This document shows positions 48,089 through 60,984 of a stretch of DNA of 64,000 nt, piece after piece (within the stretch, counting starts at the first letter, position 1; each line of letters begins with the position of its first letter). The notes under the pieces are model-generated. The model was not told the origin of the DNA and ran no database searches. It was given only the letters and a program-made list of their open reading frames with translations. The stretch is from assembly GCA_029379385.1 (NCBI GenBank), contig CM055605.1:7909001-7973000 (forward strand), given 5' to 3'. This stretch comes from Quillaja saponaria. Lineage: Eukaryota > Streptophyta > Magnoliopsida > Fabales > Quillajaceae. Both the position numbers and the translations under genes were made by a program.

Positions 48089-49150
48089 ATTAAATAAATA
48101 ATATAAATTTATAATTTTGTTAGTATTAAAGTAGAAAAATAATATTGAAATAATAATAGTTATACTCTTATTATTTTATTTTATTCTTGATTTATTTTTT
48201 AATTTTAATTTATGAAACTGAGAATGTAAGAAAAGAAATTAATAGTAAAAAATAATTATAATCATATTAGTATTAAAATGGGAAAAGTTAGAAAAAAAAA
48301 ATTAATAATCTATTTGAATCAAAATATTTTAATATTTTAAATAATAACTAGAGGTTATTGTTATTGTTTGTTAATGTAATTAAACAAATAAGTAAATATA
48401 ATTAAGAATAAAATTTATAATTTTTTTTTTGTTTTCGTTCTTAAGGTAGAAGAAGAATGAAGAAAATAATATTATAATAAAATAAAAACTGTACTTTTAA
48501 TATTTTTTTATATTTTAATTCATAAAGTTGTGAGGAATTAAGAAAATGAATTAATAGTTACAAAGTTATAATCCTATTAATGTGAGATTTTATAATTTTA
48601 TTATGTTATTATAATACTGTTTTATCATTTTTCTCCCATATATAACTTTATATTATTAGGTATAGTATAAGAAAGAATTAACAGTATAAGTTTATACTAT
48701 CCTGTTGCAACCAAATATTATATAAAAATCAAGTAGAAGTTTTAGACTATCCTATTATTTTTAAATAATGCGACAGATGAGCCCTTATTTTAGAATAAGT
48801 ATAAATTAATTAAAAAAAATATAAAACTTACTTTCTCTCTTAATAACCTCTCTTTATCCATTCCACTCACATAAATTAAATCTATTGTTTTATTAAGAGA
48901 GAGAAGAATTAAAAAAAATTAATAGAAAGAACATATTTCTTCTTATACATATTACGGGTTTCCGTTATAAAAGAGAAGAATTAGTATTAAATTTATTTTA
49001 TTTAATATTCAAACATATTTCTACTTATACATTCGTCAAATATTTTATTTGAAAACAATATGTTAAAATAAAAAATAAAATTCAAATTTCAGTCAATCTA
49101 TTTCTATTGGAGTGTAATTTACACCAAATAATTAATCCCACCGCAGGTAT
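48089..49150. other. AT-rich spacer before the bromodomain gene
   Basis: Very AT-rich, no reading frame of interest. The composition changes abruptly near 49150 to CT-rich DNA, which probably marks the promoter and leader of the next gene. Confidence 0.5.
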
Positions 49151-49589
49151 TCCTCTACGTACGATCACACAGTTCTTGTCCAGTTCCCCTTCTCCATCTC
49201 CTTCTCCTTCTCTCTTCTCTTCCTCGGTGGCTAACAGCATCGAAATCATATTCCGTCAGACCCAATTGACTGCCATTTGGGAAACCCACTCCGTTTCTTC
49301 ACTCTCCGCCTCTTCTTCTACTCCTCTTTCCACTGTGCTTCAGTGATTTCATTCTTTCAAATCAGTTTCTTCCCACCGGAGTCATTGAGTTTCTTCTTCT
49401 TCTTCTTCTTCAATCTTGTCCAACCGGAGGTGAGGTTGGATTTGTAACTTCTGCTTCCCCTTTTTCCTTTTCATTCCATTTCTGAGATTATCATACCTGA
49501 TTAGGAAAGTTTTGTTTGGATTAGGGTTTCCGTTATAAGAGAAAATTAAAACAAAATTTCGATCTGGTTGAGGAAGATATCGTGTCGGC

Positions 49590-50907
49590 ATGCGAATTCG
49601 TGACTTCAATTTGATTTCGAGCCTTTCCGATCTCTTATTTCAAGCTCTGTTGCGAATATTAGGTAACTCCCTGATAGAAAATACATATTTCTTAATTTTA
49701 TGTTATACATTATGCAATTTATTTGAGGATATGTCTATTGCTTCCATTTACACACATGGGTTTACTTCAACTTAGGAATTTCTGTATGTCGTGTTCCCTA
49801 TCATATAAACAATCCTATGTAATTAATTTTGGGCATTTTTTTAGAGAAAAATCTACCCGGATATCTTATTTCTGTTAATTACTTAATTTGCAGATTCTTT
49901 GTTTTTTTTTGGAATTGGATTCCCATTTTTTGTCTTTCTTCCAATTTGTTTTGAAGTGTTCTAGAACCACCCATTATGGTGAAGTTACCCTATGGATATC
50001 TGTCAGTTTTTCTTGCTTTTTTTTTTTTTTTTCCTTCCCCTTTTAGAAGATGCTAGATTTGTTTTCTTGGCAGGGCCTCCAGAGTCTAATGGTTGCCTTT
50101 ACTGGGAAGAAATTGTTAAAAGTAACAGGATTGATATAACACTAACCATAGCTAATCATTGCTACTGCAAGAAACAGTGGTGTTGTATAAGGCTGGATAA
50201 ATATTGTAAGATCTTACAAACTTGTTAAATAAGTTCGAAAAAGATATGGATGTACTTGTAAATTTTCAAAATTGGTTATAAACTATATTATAACACTTCA
50301 TCAACTAGAAATTTAAAGACTGATTTTGATTACCATTTATTGATGCCAATGATATGTAATATCTTTCTTGAAATCATATCGTCCAGATTTTAGGACAAAA
50401 TTTAAATTTAAAAATCAAGGATACTACCATTATAGATATGTATTTATTTTAATCTTGTATAGTTAAGAGATATGTCGCGTTTTAATCGTACAGGAACTGG
50501 GTATGTGGCCCAAAGGAAAGGGAATGATAGCTCTAGTCAATAAAAAAAGAAACAATTGGGTAATATGGCTTTGGCAGGCCCGGAACAATGAGTTAATAGT
50601 ATATTGCTGATGATCCCATCCTTCTGTACAAAAGCAACAACAACAGTAAACGACATTATGAGAATTTTCACAAAATTATGATTTTTGGTAATGGGAAAGA
50701 TAGAATACAATAGAAGCCCCAAACTAATGTTACAAACATATACTTCGCAGTATGTGATTTTTGGTGTTGAATACATAAAAAGATATGATAATAACATTTC
50801 TTTTGTGATTTTGGGCAAACAATATTTGCAAGTTGGTCAATGATGCTGCAATTGATACTATAGGGACTAATTTTTGGAAAGCCTTTAGTTTCTTGGCGCA
50901 GCAAGAT

Positions 50908-50939
<32 letters not shown>

Positions 50940-51507
50940 TACAATAAATATACTTGTTGCAAGTTGAGTTTTCCTATGTAAGTTAATGAGAAAGGAAGAA
51001 AGGTGTTGGGGTTTAGCCATCCTATCAAAACATTGAGCTAATTGGACATTTATTTCTCTTCATCTCCCTCCTTCAGTTTGCATGTTCAATATATCTATAG
51101 ATTTGGTTGTTATGCATGGGAGAAAAATGATGAATAAAATGAAAGTAAAGGATATGTTTTTTTATGTTTTCTTTTTCTCTACACTTTATGTATTCTATTC
51201 ATTTTTCTTTGATTTTCTTATTTGAGCTGTTTCTCATCTTTGGTTTAAGTTTAGGTAGTAATTGCTGTAGCTTGGGGCTAGGAAAGAAATTTCATCCCCT
51301 GGATGACTAAATTTTGATTTAGTCATTACCCTACCAAAAAAAATAAAATAAAAAATTATCTATATTCTACAGTAATTGCAGTAATCTCGGTCATTTCATT
51401 GCTTTTGTTTCTGTTGTTTTATTTTTTCCCCTCTTTTCTTTCAATGGTCTTCAGGAAGCAACTGCATAATTGGAGAGATGATTAAAGAGTTGATATATGA
51501 GTGTTAA
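49590..51507 (+). CDS. Possible spliced uORF of 41 codons in the bromodomain gene leader
   Basis: The first ATG after the CT-rich leader (49590) opens a frame that reaches a donor at 49663 (attag|gtaact). Joined to the acceptor at 51454 (tcttcag|gaagc), the frame continues without a stop to TAA at 51505-51507. That is five bases before the main ATG at 51513. Even without this splice, a nine-codon uORF at 51478-51507 shares the same stop. Upstream frames like this usually lower translation of the main frame. The splice is inferred and the peptide is not one I recognise. Confidence 0.35.
50909..50939. repeat. Compound (CA)n(TA)n microsatellite
   Basis: About 9 CA units pass directly into about 7 TA units, in the leader intron region of the bromodomain gene. 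Confidence 0.9.
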
Positions 51508-51512
51508 TCATC

Positions 51513-54500
51513 ATGGAAAAGCAAAGCAATACCCAAAAGCTAACATGGGGGACGATGGAGGAGCTGTTACTTGCATGTGCTGTTAAGCGTCATGGTTTAA
51601 AGGACTGGGATTCTGTTGCCATGGAAGTTCAAACCCGAAGTACTCTCCCTCACCTCCTTACCTCAGTTCATAACTGCCAAGAAAAGTTCCATGACCTCAA
51701 GTGCCGATTCACTCCGAAAGCCAACGATGATGTAGTTGACCAAAAGGAGAATGGGACTCAGACTGGTGATAAGATCGCCCATATTCCTTGGGTTGATGAA
51801 TTAAGAAGACTCCGAGTTGCTGAGCTCCGACAAGAGGTTCAACACTATGACGTCTCAATCCTGTAAATATCTCTCTTTGAAGAAGCAAAAACATATTATG
51901 TAATGTTTGTTTTATGATTTAGCTTGACCACCAAACTGAAAGAGAATATTATTTTTTGTTTTAGACCTGATAGTTTTATTTTTAACATTTGGAAAAAGGT
52001 CATTACAGATATTATTTTTGTTTTTGTTGTAGACCTGATAATTTTATTTTTAATATTTGGAAAAGGTCATTGCAGATGAAGGTAAAGAGGTTGGAGGAGG
52101 AAAGGCAAGAAAGCTTGAAAGAGAATGATGGAAACAGCATGAAACCTGATCTGGATGACTCTGGGGAGAACAAATCAGACAACAACAAAAGGGGCCGAGA
52201 AGGGAAAGAAGCTGAACCATATAATTCTGAGCTGGTGAGGCTCAATAATAATAAGATGGGTCTTTGTGAAGAGTCTGAACCAGAAAATCAGTCCGTTAAT
52301 GAGTCAAATTCGACTGGTTCAAAACTTGAGAATGGAAAGACTGTGGAGGAAGGGGTAGAGTTAGAACCATTAGCAGTTAAGGACGGTTCAAGAAAATGTG
52401 TTCTGGTTAGGGGAACAAAACTGGGTGGTGAAGAATCTCACAATGGAAGTGACGATACAGTAGCAAAAAATCCAGCTTATGAATCACTACCTCCAAGTCA
52501 GGAAAAGAAAGTGGAGGAGTCATATGAGTTGCGAGACTCAGTAGCTCACTCGAGGGATGAGGAAGGAGAGACAAGGGAGAGCAGTGGCGTTCAAAACTCA
52601 GAAAGTTTAACGAGAAAGAGAAACAGGTGGTTGAGAAAGGAGATTTCAGGTGGTTGTAGTGGTGAGGAACCACCAGACAATGATGAGGTTTCTGTGAAAT
52701 CACAGCCATTGGTTGGCATATTGGAGCTTATCAGAGGGCATGAACACAGCTCATTATTTGAGTTCCGTCTTGAAAGCCAGGTATTGAATCCATTTCCTTT
52801 TTCCATATGAATTTTTCTTGCCATTTGATAAAGACCCAAGCTCAAGCTTGTGAAGGGAAAAGGAGGAAGTGGAAAATTTGACACACTCCTAGGCTCAAAC
52901 TTGAGAGGGGAGGGGACAAAACCCAAACTACTCCACCAACTGCCAGTTGAGCTATTGCTCACCGGCTTTTTGGAGTTCTCCCCCCTTTCTGTATTATATG
53001 TAATGTCAATGCATACCTTTGTGTGAATTAGACCAGGTTATGGTGTTGTAGGACCCTGTTTCTTAAAAAAAAAGAAAAAAAAAGAACCTAAATGGATCTA
53101 ACTATGGGTCCTCAATTTTCTCTCATCAGTCTCTGTTCTAGCTTCTCCTTTTTGCTTCAAATCAATGAAAGGGCCGAGGCCCCAACTCACAAAAGGAGAG
53201 GGTGATTCCTGTTTCTGGTATATAAGGAGCATTGCATACAATCTCTCATCTTAGTATCAGTCTTGTCAAAGTTATTTACTTGTAGGTCACTCTCCTTTGA
53301 AACATTTTCTACGTTGGTTCGCTGAATTTCAGTCATAGACATAGTCTTCCAATTTGTTCCACTCCACAACTCCCTGCCACCCCTTCTCCCCTTCTCCCCC
53401 CCCCCCCCCCCCCCCCCCCCTTTCCCACCCCCCCCAAAAAAAAAAAATTATATAAGCACAGCAGAAGTTTGGAATTGCTTTAGGTTTTTTTTTTGGTACG
53501 ACAAAATTTCTATTCATGGCTCGTCTATGACGGCTGCAGAAATCTGGTAAGTACAAAACTGTAGTGCGGCAGCATTTGGATCTGGAAACGGTACAATCAA
53601 GAGTACAGAAAGGCATCTATTCCTCCTGTACACTTGCACTCCTCCGAGACCTTCTACTTGTCTTTACTAATGCCACTGTATTCTTCCACAAAGACTCCCT
53701 TGAATCACTAACAGCCCACGAACTCCGGCGCCTTGTCTCTGACGAAATCAAGACCCAAAATCAGAAAGAAGTGCCAAAAGCAGATTCACCCTCACCAAAC
53801 CCACTCCAACCTATTCCGCTTTCATTGGAAAGATCTGATTCTCTGCTTGCTAAACACAACTCATCTGCTCCTATTTTGGTTTGTCGGAAACGAAGTTCAC
53901 TTTCAGCTAGACCTTCTTCTGCCAGCTTTGGCCAAAAGGATGTCCAACAAGGTGATGACGAGAAGCCATCTCTGGATACAAAGCCCTCTTCACCGGAGAC
54001 TGCTGAAGAGCCTTCTGCAGTTAACACCAAAGCCAAAGAGGAGCCTATAACTGGTGCACGAAGCCTAAGAAGAAGCAACAAAAACCTTAGAAACAGTAGC
54101 AGTCAAAGTAAGAAAACTAATGTCAGCTCTGCCTCAAAAGCTGGTTCAGTAAACAAAACAGAGACTCTGAAAACAGACCAGAATAAAGTAGAGGCACTGG
54201 CATCAGAGAAAAAGCGAAGTGCAGCAGATTTCTTGAAAAGAATAAAGCGGAATTCTCCAGCAGGGGCATTAAAGGGTGGCGTTGGCAGTACTAGTAGAGG
54301 TGGATCTAGTGGTGCTAAAGAGCCAAAGAAAACCATGAATAGGAAGGAGGATAAAGGGAAAGAGAGAATATTGAGGAATACTGGTGCATCCAGTGATAGA
54401 AAGCATGTGAATGAGAATAGCAGTCCATCAAAGCGAAGAGTTGGGAGGCCATTGAGGAAAGGGGGAGAGGCTACTGCTGTTTCTGCCAAGCGTGGAAAAG

Positions 54501-54556
54501 AAGGCAGTTCAAAGGAGGTCACTTCGAAACGGCCAAAAAAACGATCTAGGAGGTGA
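51513..54556 (+). CDS. Myb/SANT-like and bromodomain protein, At2g44430/At2g42150-like (693 aa)
   Basis: The exons are 51513-51862, 52066-52780 and 53540-54556, with consistent phase. The N-terminus has a SANT/Myb-like helix region (TWGTMEELLLACAVKRHG, DWDSVAMEVQ), then WVDELRRLRVAELRQEVQHYD leading into a coiled coil (LSLQMKVKRLEEERQESL). A long acidic, disordered middle precedes a bromodomain at about 325-430 (QPLVGILELIRGHE, KTVVRQHLDLETVQSRVQKG, LLLVFTNATVFFHKDSLE). The C-terminus is very basic, with KRRVGRPLRKGG as an AT-hook-like motif, and ends KRPKKRSRR. Plant proteins of this build are nuclear and chromatin-associated. The canonical acetyl-lysine-binding Asn (NxxxYN) is replaced by Phe. 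Convergent with the EMSY-like gene. Confidence 0.88.
51963..52077 (+). repeat. Tandem duplication of the intron 1 acceptor of the bromodomain gene
   Basis: Two copies with period 68 begin 'agacctgatagttttatttt' (51963) and 'agacctgataattttatttt' (52031). Each runs through 'atttggaaaa(a)ggtcatt' and 'cagat', so each carries a usable 'aaag|gtcatt' acceptor. Only the second (exon start 52066) continues in frame; the first (exon start 51999) reaches a TAG after ten complete codons. Confidence 0.85.
53396..53420 (+). repeat. 25-base C homopolymer in intron 2 of the bromodomain gene
   Basis: Followed by 'tttccca', another C run and an A run. The surrounding intron part (53375-53450) is a strand-asymmetric C/T-rich tract. 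It could form a G-quadruplex on the minus strand and is prone to sequencing error. Confidence 0.9.
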
Positions 54557-55629
54557 TGTCTATGGTTTTCTTTTGATGTACCATTCTCTTCTGTTTTTTG
54601 TTTTTTTTTGTTTTTTTGTTTTTCCCTTATCTAATTTATTTAGCAAGTTCTATGCTTGGTTTATTTAACAATTGCTGACCTTCTGGTCCGTGTAACATTA
54701 TCTTCTAAATACTTGATGATTCCTCATAATTACACGAAAAGATAGATGGTTCTTTTCTCCAGTGATTGGTTCTCTCCACTCTATCCCATTTTATCATTTT
54801 TATGAACCAGAAACTTGATTTTAGCCTCATTTCTTGATAGCCCTCCAGGTCAACGATAGGAAGGAGTTATATTTTGAGAGGACATGCAATGAGAAGGTTA
54901 GTTAAGGATATAAAATGAGTTTAATAAAGAAAGAGCGGAAAGCATAAACAGGAAGTTTGGCCTTTCACTACATGATCTGATACATTTGATAGGAGATATA
55001 ATAAACTCTATGCAAACCATGTGCAGAAAATGTAGACTCATCATAGGTACAAATATAATAAATGGAATTGCATTTCTTTCATTTTCTTCCGAATGCAATT
55101 TAAAGGACAGAAGTTTTGATTATCCTCTTCAAAGGTAAGTACAGGTATTCATGATCTGCAAATCCTTCTCAGATGGTGTTACTTTAAAGAACAATTAATT
55201 TACTTTAATCAATGCTAACATTTGCAAACACCCACTCAATTAGATGATTTTTGTTTACACAGAAGGGTTTTCTTTTTTTCTTTCTTTTTTTTCACTTGGA
55301 GTTTGGGGCGTCTCCAATAAAATAAATTTATACATGATCAAAACTTAATTAGTAAGTGGTTATGGTACACAAACGTCAGCCATCCCTAAGTCAATTTTTA
55401 GCCTTAAATAATTATCACTAAACTACAATAAGCGCCATCCTGCAATACTGCCTATTCTACAACACCAAATTGCTACCATCTATGAAGGGACATATAATTG
55501 GAAGCTGGCATGATACAAGAAAATAGTTTCCAAATCGGTAGTTAACTCTTTCAATTTCATTACCCCCCTCTACCCTTAATTATCGTTGACTATGAGCAAT
55601 GTTGACTATGTTCGGAAGCTGGTCCTCCA
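54557..55629. other. Convergent 3' region between the bromodomain and EMSY-like genes
   Basis: About 1.07 kb separating two stop codons on opposite strands. It must hold both 3' UTRs; no other gene is visible. T-rich tracts at 54598-54630 and 55267-55292 could serve polyadenylation. Confidence 0.55.
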
Positions 55630-58600
55630 TCAATCTCGATCCATTGATTGAACATGAGAGAACTGGCGACCACCCTCATCTGTATTAATGCAAAGGACAT
55701 CAAGAATGGCTAAAAACTCATAATTGAGCACAAAGTTACTAGGATAACATGATGGGTTCAGTATAGTTTGTGACGATATTATTTATATCTAGACAGGAAA
55801 AAGTCTTGTCAGAACTCGGCCGGGGGGGGGGGGGGGGGGGGGGGGTGTGTCCAATGATATGGTTAGCAGGAGTTTTACATAATCCATGTTTATAACATGT
55901 CAGATCAGCCTATTATGTTCCTCCAATGAAGATTAACTTGCACCTACATTAATAATATCCATATTCAAAATACTCTGCACTAAATTGCATCCACACAGAT
56001 CTAATTTCTGATTTACTTGGTGGGTGGTCAGTTGGTAGTACTCTATCTAATATTGGGGCAGACTACTAGGGCAAAGGCAGAATCTACAGAATGGCACATT
56101 ATAGTATGAAACATAGAAACATACCACTCTCACCATCAGAAATATCTGCAAGCCTTGCAATTGCATCAATAAGTGCTTGTTCGTGATCCTGCATTCAGAT
56201 GGTCACTGATCAGTATCTCCTTGGAATAAAATAGATGAAAACGCAAGAGAAAGGGGGAAGTCTGAGTGGGAGATTTGGGGTGCGGAGAAGATTGAATGAG
56301 GGAGGACAACCCTTACCTTCAATACTTTCTTGGCTTTCTCAATTTCAAGTGGATCTGGATGATTGGCACTGAAGACTCTCTCAACCTGTCCAAATTAACC
56401 AGAAAATTAGATACATACAAGGAAATAAAATATATATAATTCGTTGCCTTTCTGATCAACCAGTTGTCATATACCTCCTTGATCAAAGTATCAGTATGAA
56501 GTATTTGTATATCATCTGGAGCCTTCTTACCAATACCATTCTGTGATGGCAAAAAATCTTTTCTTGATTGTCCTTTTGAGGCCCCTCTACCTCTCCCAGC
56601 TCCTGGAACACTATCACGGCCTATAGACCTATTCATCCCACGACCAGATCCACCATAACCAGCACGATGATTAATTCCAGGATCTTCACCTACCCATTGA
56701 ATATCTTCAGGAGAAATCTGAAAAAAATAATACTGTATCAAAATACATATGGAAAACAGTCTTGACCTTCTTAACCTAATCATATATCATGGAGATACGA
56801 AGGGCGTGAGGAAGAATGAAAAGAAACTCTGAAACTTGCTCAGGAGAAAACTAACATGCATGTAGTTTAAGCCTATTAAGGACATCATGAACAAAATTTC
56901 TAATACGAGTATTGGGTGCCAAATATTTCATACACCAAATGTCCACGGTATTTTGATAACCTTTTCTTTCAGATATTATTTAACAGAAAGGACACAGCAT
57001 ACATGTGAAAGCAAGCTTTTTTTTCTAAATATTCAGTCTATAAGGTAACATATCTTCACTGAAGTGCTAGAAGCAACCACCTAAATTCAGATGTGATAGA
57101 TTAAATAAAGTGAAAGAATGATGCTGCAACTCTCTCTTCTCATGCAGGAAAGCTATTTGTTACACTTAGTATATAAGAGAAGAGATTTACTTTCTGACAA
57201 AAGTTATAGTAGATAGAAATGCATTTCAACAACTAGAGAATGCACAAGTGACAAGTAACTAAATAGTTAGAACCACCAGAAGCCTAAAGGAATATTCTAA
57301 ATTACCTATTGGAAATCTGCAATAAGAAAGTCTACTATTTTCCCATACAGATTCTAACATGCTACTGAAGCTACTCTTAGTTACTAATTTTTAATTTTAC
57401 CAATGGCTGACAGGCCACTTAGCCACTTCTTCAATTAAATTATATGTAATAGATGGCAAAAATAATTGAAATGCGTAGCAAAAGGGTTCAAATTTGTTTT
57501 GAAGCATAACCATTCAGAAACTTGTAAATAAGAATTATCACCAAAAGGTAATAAAGGAAAATTTGGTTCTTTAGAAACTTTAGCTGTAGGATGAGGAAAG
57601 AGAGAGGACTACCGCCCACTGTGTAACTCAGAAACCATCAATAGAAGACATCCACCCAAAAAAATAATGTCCAAAGAAAATTTTCCATGGACTTTTGTTG
57701 AACCAGTTGGAAAATCCTTTAGCCACCAAAAATAATAGAAAGAATTGAACTGCAAAAAAGAAAGTATATACAAGAATTTTACCAAATTCATTAGGATAAA
57801 GCATCAACTATACCTCTGATAGATTAACCCACTCCCACGTTTCATTTGCAGAGCCAATGTCATATACTAGGGCATGTCGTCCCTGAAAAGTTAGGGGAAG
57901 AAGAAAGTACATCAACTGCATAACGAGAAACAAACCAAATTTAAATGAGCAAGGGTAGAAAATACCTCAGCTGCATTGTAGTCAGTTATAACAGCTTCAT
58001 AAAAGTTATTGTCATCAGGCCACCTTGTCCGTACTCTCCTCCCAATCAATGGATCAAATTTTGCTCCTTCTGCAGGCTCACTTGCAAGAGCACCAGAAGA
58101 AACTCTATTAGCTACTTGACTCCTTCCAGATGGGCCTGATGGTGGGAACTGCTTCATTGAAGATACACCGGGCAATATTTGACCCTATGAAATAATAATA
58201 AAGAAAGATGACAATGAAACTGATTAACTGATACAAATTAATTTTTATGTTTAACTCCAAATTTCATAATAATGTTCGCTCACAGGTTTATGCTTTTTTC
58301 CCTTGGATCCTGGAACAGGTCCTCGTTTTGCAGTGGATGAAGATGGCTGGTGGGGTGCAGCTACTGTTTGGGGATGAAATGGAGGAGATGGTCCAGTAAA
58401 TGCTTGTGAAGGTACCGACTGGGGGATCTTCTGTTTCTTACGAGATGCGGAGACAGTAGGACTGGGTACGGGATCATTAACAGCTTGACTAGAAGTCAGC
58501 ATGCCAGGCTGATGACCACCTGCCTGTCTCCACTCCCTAATGACAGTATCCAACAAAGTGCTAATTAAAAAAAATGAGGTAGGCCATGGCTGGATAAATT

Positions 58601-60984
58601 CCATGACAGGTCTCACTTCTCAAAGAAGAGAAAACATGCAATGAATTTTACCAGACCTTATCCTCCGTATGAGATCGTCTGCGTTAACCCGTCCTAGAAG
58701 TTCTCTGTGCTCCTCATTGGATAATCTGAGTTCTTTTCTGAGTTCCGTAATCAAACTTTCCTTCTCCTGAAGAAAATACATGTAATGTAGCAGTCATTTA
58801 AACCTGATCAACCAAATGTAATGATATTAGATTTGTGGAAACAAAATAACATCAAGTACCCAAGTAATGGCATCAGCTTGAGCTTTAAAGGCTCGAAGAA
58901 CTGAACTGTATGCTTCTTGCTCAAGTTGGTGAATTTGGGTTTCCATATCAGTTTCACCATACATCCTAGCATATGGTATTGAACCAACAGCAGGTCTTCC
59001 ATTCCCCGCAAGACGTCCCCCTCTAGGAATTCTATTTTGATGTGATGGAGGAAGATCATCATCAGTTCCTGCAGAGTTTTTCCAACATCACAATCATGGA
59101 AATGGAGGTAGGATTTGGGGTTGAACCATGAAGTCATGATATATAAATCTACCATCCATTTGAAATGTTGGGAGACAGTCTTCCTCTTGCATGTAAAAGA
59201 TATATTGGACTAAATAATTCTATAAAAGTTATTGATTGACCCATGTGATGACAACACACAGTGAAGCATACATATATGACACCATTTAGCTTAATATAGA
59301 TTGTCAACAATCTTAGCATTCTTCATTTAACTAGATCTTATAATAGCAGGAAAAAAAAGATTCACTTAAAAATTAAGCTATGAACATATTACAAGACAGG
59401 AAATTCATATAAAGGGGTACCAAAATTTCCAACATTTTCAAATTTCATGCAAGCCAGTCAAACTTGTATTTGTGAGAAAGAAAAATAGACTTCAATAAAA
59501 TTAGAGGATTATAAGTAACACAATTTTGAAGACAAAATGATAAGTTCATAACAAACATGGAATCAATACCCCCAACGCTCCCCCCCCAAGAGAAAAAAAA
59601 TTAAGGGAGAGAATGCCGATACGGGAGAAAGTAATATACATATGTTCAACTCCCCCTTCCCCTCCCAAAAGAAAGCACGTTTTGGTACAAGTTAGGAGCC
59701 CTTTTCTTTTAACCTTGACAGGTAGGAAATTTCAATCTCACTTATGGCTGGACTCCTCCATCAGTTTCAGGCTTTCAGCTATCATTTGGAGCTTGAAAAT
59801 GCAAACCAGACCTCATTAAGACATTGAATAGTGTCAGGAGAAATCATTTGCTTCATATAAAGTAAATGTATAGTTTTATTTTAAGAGTTGTGAGATAACA
59901 ACAATCTGTTCAGCTACATGTAACTTCTCGTAGCCTTCTGGTACTTAAAAGCATAATCCTTACACAATAAGTTGTCCTCCTTCTCTCTCTCTTCCCCCTT
60001 CTTTTAGACTGAATAAATTAGCACCACAAGCCAACAGAGTACATATACAAGTGTCTTTTGTTGAGAAGGTGCCAGCACCCACACCCACATATATGCAACA
60101 TTCACAAATTTTAACCAACCAAAACAACTGGAATGCTGCATATTCTACTCTAGACCATTCAACAGTGTATCCAATGTTCAAGATCCTTCTGGTAAACAAT
60201 TGCCATAAAATTACCACTATCAGTGCCAACCTAAATTAATTGGAAATGTAGTTTTTTTAGGTAAACTAAATAAATGTAGTTAACCAGGAAAAACTTATTA
60301 CGTTGATATATTCCAAAATCCCCAAATTAATTTACAATGCATAAAAGTCTCTAAATGTTTCCCAGACAAGGGTATAGCTTGAAGTGAAATACAATGCTTC
60401 GCAATCTTATGTTTGTAACTGGCTATTAAAAATTTAACGTCTAGGTGGTGTCCTGCAGATTGATATGTAGATTCAACAAACAAAATGCAAGATTAAGTAG
60501 AATACTAACATGATATCCAGAATTCTAGCCAAATCATTAACCTTACAACTCAATGACAAATACATCATGGAAGGTTCTCTTCTCACTGTTTCATGGAGAA
60601 CCTTGTGAGATTAGTAAAGAAGAATTTAGAATAGATTAAACAGTACTGTTAACCAAACCTATCATTCAACAGTGAAATGCATTCCAAGCATTCACTGTTT
60701 CGAAAATTATGGATATTCCAGAACCCAATAAACCAAAATTTCCAACTACATATTGAACTCATAAATTATTGTGCAAACCCAATTTTTTCCCTTTACACAG
60801 CCTACCAGTAAACTTAACCAAAACCTTCAAACAACAAAAACCAACAATTACTCTAATTAATTAAACAACCCTAACTCAGATTCAACATAAAATAGAACTT
60901 CCAAACCCTAATATTTACGCAATTAAAAAAAAAAAAAGTCTTTATGGCAAGCTCACCACTACTATCATATGGCTCGTAGTCCAT
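55630..60984 (-). CDS. EML: EMSY-LIKE protein with ENT and Tudor/Agenet domains (437 aa)
   Basis: The ten exons in gene order are 60984-60957, 59068-58860, 58766-58657, 58536-58284, 58184-57966, 57882-57814, 56717-56475, 56385-56317, 56188-56125 and 55679-55630; all phases close. It starts [20 protein letters not shown]. The ENT domain runs from about residue 50 to 125 ([40 protein letters not shown]). A Tudor/Agenet domain lies at 243-296 ([38 protein letters not shown]). A Gly/Arg-rich stretch follows ([11 protein letters not shown]), then a C-terminal helix ([40 protein letters not shown]). Plant EMLs are nuclear histone-reading proteins tied to immunity and flowering or seed development. 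The MDY start suggests the EML3/EML4 side of the family. Confidence 0.95.
55822..55845 (+). repeat. 24-base G homopolymer in the last EMSY-like intron
   Basis: An uninterrupted G run between exons 9 and 10 of the minus-strand gene, so the transcript would carry a C run. Together with the tracts at 3669 and 53396 it is one of three very long G/C homopolymers in an otherwise AT-rich window. Confidence 0.9.

Noticed and set aside
50041..50228. Possible extra coding exon after 'cttggcag' at 50073
   Set aside because: The translation is short, resembles nothing and ends in stops; at most an alternative leader exon of the bromodomain gene.
53761..54522. Minus-strand frames of 106 and 139 codons
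   Set aside because: Antisense shadows of the Ser/Lys-rich last exon of the bromodomain gene.
57945..58139. 64-codon plus-strand frame within the EMSY-like gene
   Set aside because: Antisense shadow of EML exon 5.
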